Source of the DNA: Marinoscillum furvescens DSM 4134
GTDB taxonomy: Bacteria > Bacteroidota > Bacteroidia > Cytophagales > Cyclobacteriaceae
Direction of reading: 5' to 3'
Length of the DNA stretch: 64,000 bases
Assembly: GCF_003386095.1 (NCBI RefSeq)
Contig: NZ_QREG01000007.1
Coordinates: 62,001-126,000, forward strand
Shown here in pieces: positions 61,336 to 64,000 of the stretch. Position 1 is the stretch's first letter. The number at the start of each line of letters is the position of its first letter. The translations under genes and the position numbers were made by a program. Below the pieces are notes generated by a model. That model searched no databases, was not told the DNA's origin, and saw nothing but the letters and a program-made list of their open reading frames with translations.

Positions 61336-62868
61336 ATGAAAAGAATATTCAAAAACATAGCGCTCATCGCGGGCTCAATGCTGGCAGTAGCGTGTTCTGA
61401 CGATTTTGTCAATGTAGAGCCCAAAGGCACTGCGCTGGAAGAAAATTACTACAAAAACGCCGAGCAGGCATACAATGGTGTGATTGCCGCCTATGATCCG
61501 CTGGGTTGGACCAATGGTTTTGTCATCAAGACAGCAAGCCTTAATGCGGCTTCAGATGACTTCTTCACCGGAGGAGGCGGCCCCAATGACATGAATGCGA
61601 TTCAGGTATGGGATAAGTACACGCTGGATCCTGTCAATGGACCACAGCAGGAATTTTGGAACAAAAATTATTCAGGAATTTTCCGTGCCAATATACTCCT
61701 GAGCAGGCTGCCAGAAATTGATATGGACGAATCACTGAAAAGTCGATTTACCGCTGAGATGAAGTTCCTCCGTGCCTATTATTACTTTGATATGGTTCGG
61801 TTGTTTGAGCGGTTTCCTCTGCTGACAGCACCCATACCCACAGCTGAGATTTTTGAGGTAGAGGCGGCAGAGAGAAGTTCGGTATTTGCCCAAATTGAGC
61901 AAGACCTTAGTGAGGCGATTGCAGATTTACCTGCTACGATTACGTTGGAAACAGATGCCGGAAGAGCTACCAAAGGTGCAGCCATTGCTTTGCTGGGTAA
62001 AGTCTACCTACAGCAAGAAAAATTTTCCGAGGCTGCGGCTCAGTTCGCGCAGGTCAATGGTACCCCAGGAAGTACCAGTCAGTACGGCTACCGATTGCTG
62101 GATGACTTTGCAGACCTATTTAAAGTGGCCAACGAATTCAATGAAGAATCCATTTTTGAGATCAGTCACAATTCTACTTCGCAGGGCAACTGGGGCTGTG
62201 TGGCATGTACGGAGGGCAACCCGCTTGCCATCATGGTTGCGCCCAGAGGTTATGTGATCAATGATCCGGCTGTAGCGCCTAATTATGTCTCTGGATGGAG
62301 CTTCAATACGGTTACTCCATCGCTGGTCAATGCCTTTGTGCAAGACGAAGTATATGACCCGCGCTACAGTACCACCATCGTTAATATCGATAGCCTGGAG
62401 CAAATCGGTGCAGTTTCTTATGAGCATGCTTATGAAAACACGGGCTATTTCCTGGCAAAATTCGCTGGTAAAGAATCCGATAAGACTGCTGATTCTACTG
62501 TGCCTTTTGAAATCAACTTCCCTACCAATGAGTATGAAATCCGACTAGCAGATACTTACCTGATGGAAGCCGAAGCTTTGGTACGAGGTGGAGGCGATCA
62601 GGCCCGTGCTCAGGCACTTTTAGACGCAGTACGTGAGCGTGTGGGTTTGCCGTCCGTACCGGCAACATTTGACAACATCATGGCAGAGCGCCGGTTGGAG
62701 CTTGCCGGTGAAGGTCATCGCTGGTTCGATTTGGTCCGTACGGGACAGGCCGCCTCGGTGTTAGCCGATCGTGGATACGTGGAAGGCAAGCATGATGCCT
62801 TACCCATTCCTCAGTCCGAACTGGAATTTGATGGTACCAAACTGGAGCAGGATCCTGCTTATCAATAA
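61336..62868 (+). CDS. SusD/RagB family outer membrane lipoprotein (second locus)
   Basis: 510 residues. Lipobox LAVAC, acylated Cys at about residue 20. SusD blocks: FLRAYYYFDMVRLFERFPLLTAPI, KGAAIALLGKVYLQQEKFSEAAAQF, LADTYLMEAEALVRGGGDQARAQALLDAVRERVGLP and the C-terminal MAERRLELAGEGHRWFDLVRTG, which identify the family. It should cap the second SusC and bind oligosaccharide at the surface. Confidence 0.95.
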   Translation: MKRIFKNIALIAGSMLAVACSDDFVNVEPKGTALEENYYKNAEQAYNGVIAAYDPLGWTNGFVIKTASLNAASDDFFTGGGGPNDMNAIQVWDKYTLDPVNGPQQEFWNKNYSGIFRANILLSRLPEIDMDESLKSRFTAEMKFLRAYYYFDMVRLFERFPLLTAPIPTAEIFEVEAAERSSVFAQIEQDLSEAIADLPATITLETDAGRATKGAAIALLGKVYLQQEKFSEAAAQFAQVNGTPGSTSQYGYRLLDDFADLFKVANEFNEESIFEISHNSTSQGNWGCVACTEGNPLAIMVAPRGYVINDPAVAPNYVSGWSFNTVTPSLVNAFVQDEVYDPRYSTTIVNIDSLEQIGAVSYEHAYENTGYFLAKFAGKESDKTADSTVPFEINFPTNEYEIRLADTYLMEAEALVRGGGDQARAQALLDAVRERVGLPSVPATFDNIMAERRLELAGEGHRWFDLVRTGQAASVLADRGYVEGKHDALPIPQSELEFDGTKLEQDPAYQ

Positions 62869-62878
62869 AAGTTTTCAT

Positions 62879-62910
62879 AGCTGAGTGACCATGATAAAAG
62901 TCACTCGGCT
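62879..62910 (+). other. Stem-loop between susD and the SusE-position gene
   Basis: AGCTGAGTGAC (62879-62889) and GTCACTCGGCT (62900-62910) form an 11-bp stem with one G-T wobble and a 10-base loop. There is no T tract, so it is more likely an mRNA-stabilising or expression-balancing hairpin than a terminator. Confidence 0.55.
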
Positions 62911-62946
62911 AATTGAGTCCAAAGAATTACATAACGATTAGAAATT

Positions 62947-63798
62947 ATGAGTTATCAAAAGCTTAAGAAAAATATAGGGTTGGGTGTGCTCGCCGCATTT
63001 ACCCTTGTGGGCTGTGTGCCTGAGGATGAGGAGCTGAGCCTGGGTGAGCAGCCAGAAGCCACCTTCATGGTTGAGGCTGTTGCAGGCCAAAACAATACCT
63101 ATGTGCTCACCAACACCACACCCGGTGCATTCGTCTCCGTTTGGGATAAGGGTTCAGGTTTTGAAAAAGGTCGGGAGATGGACACCATCTTTTTACCCGA
63201 TAGAGGGACGTATGACATACAGCTTGTCGCCGTGACAAGCGGAGGGGCAGACACTTCCGCCGTGCAGACCATCAACGTAGAGACCAGCGACCCTGCCGCC
63301 GGAAACCTCGTCGTTGGTGGGCGGATGAATGCCGAAGATGCTGACCACTGGACGCTCTTTACCATTTCCGATGGTGTGGCCTTCGAAATGGTAGAGGGTA
63401 AAATGCGAGCCACCGGAGGTGGTTGGGGGCACGCTGGATTTTACCAGGCCGTGCAGGTAGAAGCCAACAAGCCCTATCAGTTTGGAGCAACCGTGTCAGG
63501 AAGCGGCGCTTCTGATACCTGGTTTGAGGTGTACTTTGGCCGTACGGAGCCACAGAGCTATCAGGACTATTCGGATGGTGGCGTACAGTTGGCACTCAAT
63601 ACCTGGGCTGGGTGTGCCACCACCTCATTTAATGGAAGCTTACTGAGTGTAGGCTGTGAAGGTGCACTTCGTGAGACCAATGGGGTCATCACCTTCGATG
63701 AAGGGGGTACGATCTACCTGGTAGTAAAAACGGGTGGAGGTGATCTAGGGGCTGAGGGGATCGCTATTGATAACCTGGAGCTCAGAGGTACTAAATAA
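62947..63798 (+). CDS. SusE-position surface glycan-binding lipoprotein
   Basis: 283 residues. Lipobox TLVGC, then an acidic spacer (VPEDEELSLGEQPE), a PKD-like domain (ATFMVEAVAGQNNTYVLTNTTPGAFVSVWDKGSGFEKG...YDIQLVAVTSGGADTSAVQTINV, about 35-115) and a C-terminal jelly-roll of carbohydrate-binding type (about 120-280: MNAEDADHWTLFTISDGVAFEMVEGKMRATGGGWGHAGFYQAVQVEANKPYQF, ending AIDNLELRG). Position directly after susCD and domain make-up suit a SusE-like surface glycan-binding protein. A hairpin separates it from susD; a terminator-like hairpin follows. Confidence 0.75.
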   Translation: MSYQKLKKNIGLGVLAAFTLVGCVPEDEELSLGEQPEATFMVEAVAGQNNTYVLTNTTPGAFVSVWDKGSGFEKGREMDTIFLPDRGTYDIQLVAVTSGGADTSAVQTINVETSDPAAGNLVVGGRMNAEDADHWTLFTISDGVAFEMVEGKMRATGGGWGHAGFYQAVQVEANKPYQFGATVSGSGASDTWFEVYFGRTEPQSYQDYSDGGVQLALNTWAGCATTSFNGSLLSVGCEGALRETNGVITFDEGGTIYLVVKTGGGDLGAEGIAIDNLELRGTK

Positions 63799-63807
63799 TG
63801 CATCAGC

Positions 63808-63841
63808 AAAGTAGAGCCCCCAGCTCTGGCGGCTCTACTTT
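63808..63841 (+). terminator. Hairpin after the SusE-position gene, possible terminator
   Basis: AAAGTAGAGCC (63808-63818) and GGCTCTACTTT (63831-63841) form a perfect 11-bp stem; part of the loop (CCAGCTCTGG) can extend it. Only a short T run follows, so it may be a weak terminator or an attenuating hairpin before the next lipoprotein gene. Confidence 0.55.
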
Positions 63842-63896
63842 CATTGATCGGTCAGAAATTTTTTCATAAGGACTAATAATAGAAAACTCATTTTTT

Positions 63897-64000
63897 ATGA
63901 CAAGAATAAAGTGGGCTTTAATCGGTGTGCTAATCGTATTATTTGGCTGTGATCATCATCAGCCGGGGATTATGCAAGCATCGTTTGTGATGAAGCCACA
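63897..64000 (+). CDS. Partial lipoprotein gene, cut by the window edge
   Basis: Only the first 34 codons are present, beginning at the ATG at 63897 (MTRIKWALIGVLIVLFGC...). The signal peptide ends with lipobox LFGC, so the product is a lipoprotein. Its place after susC-susD-SusE-like in the same direction suggests a PUL component such as a glycoside hydrolase or another surface protein. The family cannot be determined. Confidence 0.6.
   Translation, partial: MTRIKWALIGVLIVLFGCDHHQPGIMQASFVMKP

Noticed and set aside
1-64000. CRISPR arrays, tRNA or rRNA genes
   Set aside because: No regular repeat-spacer pattern and no tRNA or rRNA signatures were recognised on reading; a tRNAscan or Rfam search was not possible here.

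Overview
The window looks like a chromosomal segment from a Bacteroidota species, most likely a marine Cytophagales bacterium. The signs are two SusC/SusD pairs, a type IX secretion (T9SS) C-terminal sorting domain, a short RpoD lacking region 1.1, promoters of the TTTG-N~19-TAnnTTTG type, few visible Shine-Dalgarno sequences, and lipoproteins of the CRTAC1 and SusE-like kinds. No rRNA, tRNA, CRISPR array, prophage or insertion sequence is visible. The genus is inference.

Layout. 0-10 kb: an MFS/SDR pair on the minus strand, then two similar PadR regulator plus duplicated FtsX/MacB-type permease cassettes around a two-haem cytochrome c. Each PadR gene has a long, widely spaced inverted repeat just before its start. 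10-19 kb: rpoD, a porin, and a tight run of aminotransferase, HldE-type sugar kinase and two tandem 7TMR-DISM hybrid histidine kinases. 19-31 kb: housekeeping genes (hemE, sdaA, M42-like peptidase, hpt, adk, obgE, grpE, dnaJ, prfB with its programmed frameshift, two transporter/membrane genes). 31-34 kb: CBS protein, ilvE, cobalamin adenosyltransferase, an ABC ATPase and a DUF3299-like protein.

34-46.5 kb: a susC-susD pair preceded by several palindromes, one matching the LacI-family operator consensus. Two very large CRTAC1-type (FG-GAP/VCBS plus ASPIC/UnbV) lipoprotein genes follow. This is the most distinctive block without a settled function. 46.5-51.3 kb: a second SDR, an alkyltransferase-like protein with no active-site cysteine, a MazF/RHH toxin-antitoxin pair with a long dyad over the antitoxin start, a small membrane protein bracketed by an 18-bp direct repeat, a sodium:solute symporter, clpS and recR.

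51.4-64 kb: a polysaccharide utilisation locus. It has a membrane-anchored propeller/Y_Y_Y/LuxR-type regulator, a divergent secreted GH5-CBM6-CBM6-T9SS glycosidase with helically phased repeats between the two genes, an alpha/beta hydrolase, susC, susD, a SusE-position lipoprotein, and the start of another lipoprotein cut by the window edge. The likely logic is that the sensor detects a glycan fragment across the inner membrane and turns on the secreted GH5 and the outer-membrane uptake pair.

Operons are compact. Start/stop overlaps (ATGA, TAATG) are frequent, and several convergent genes overlap at their stop codons.
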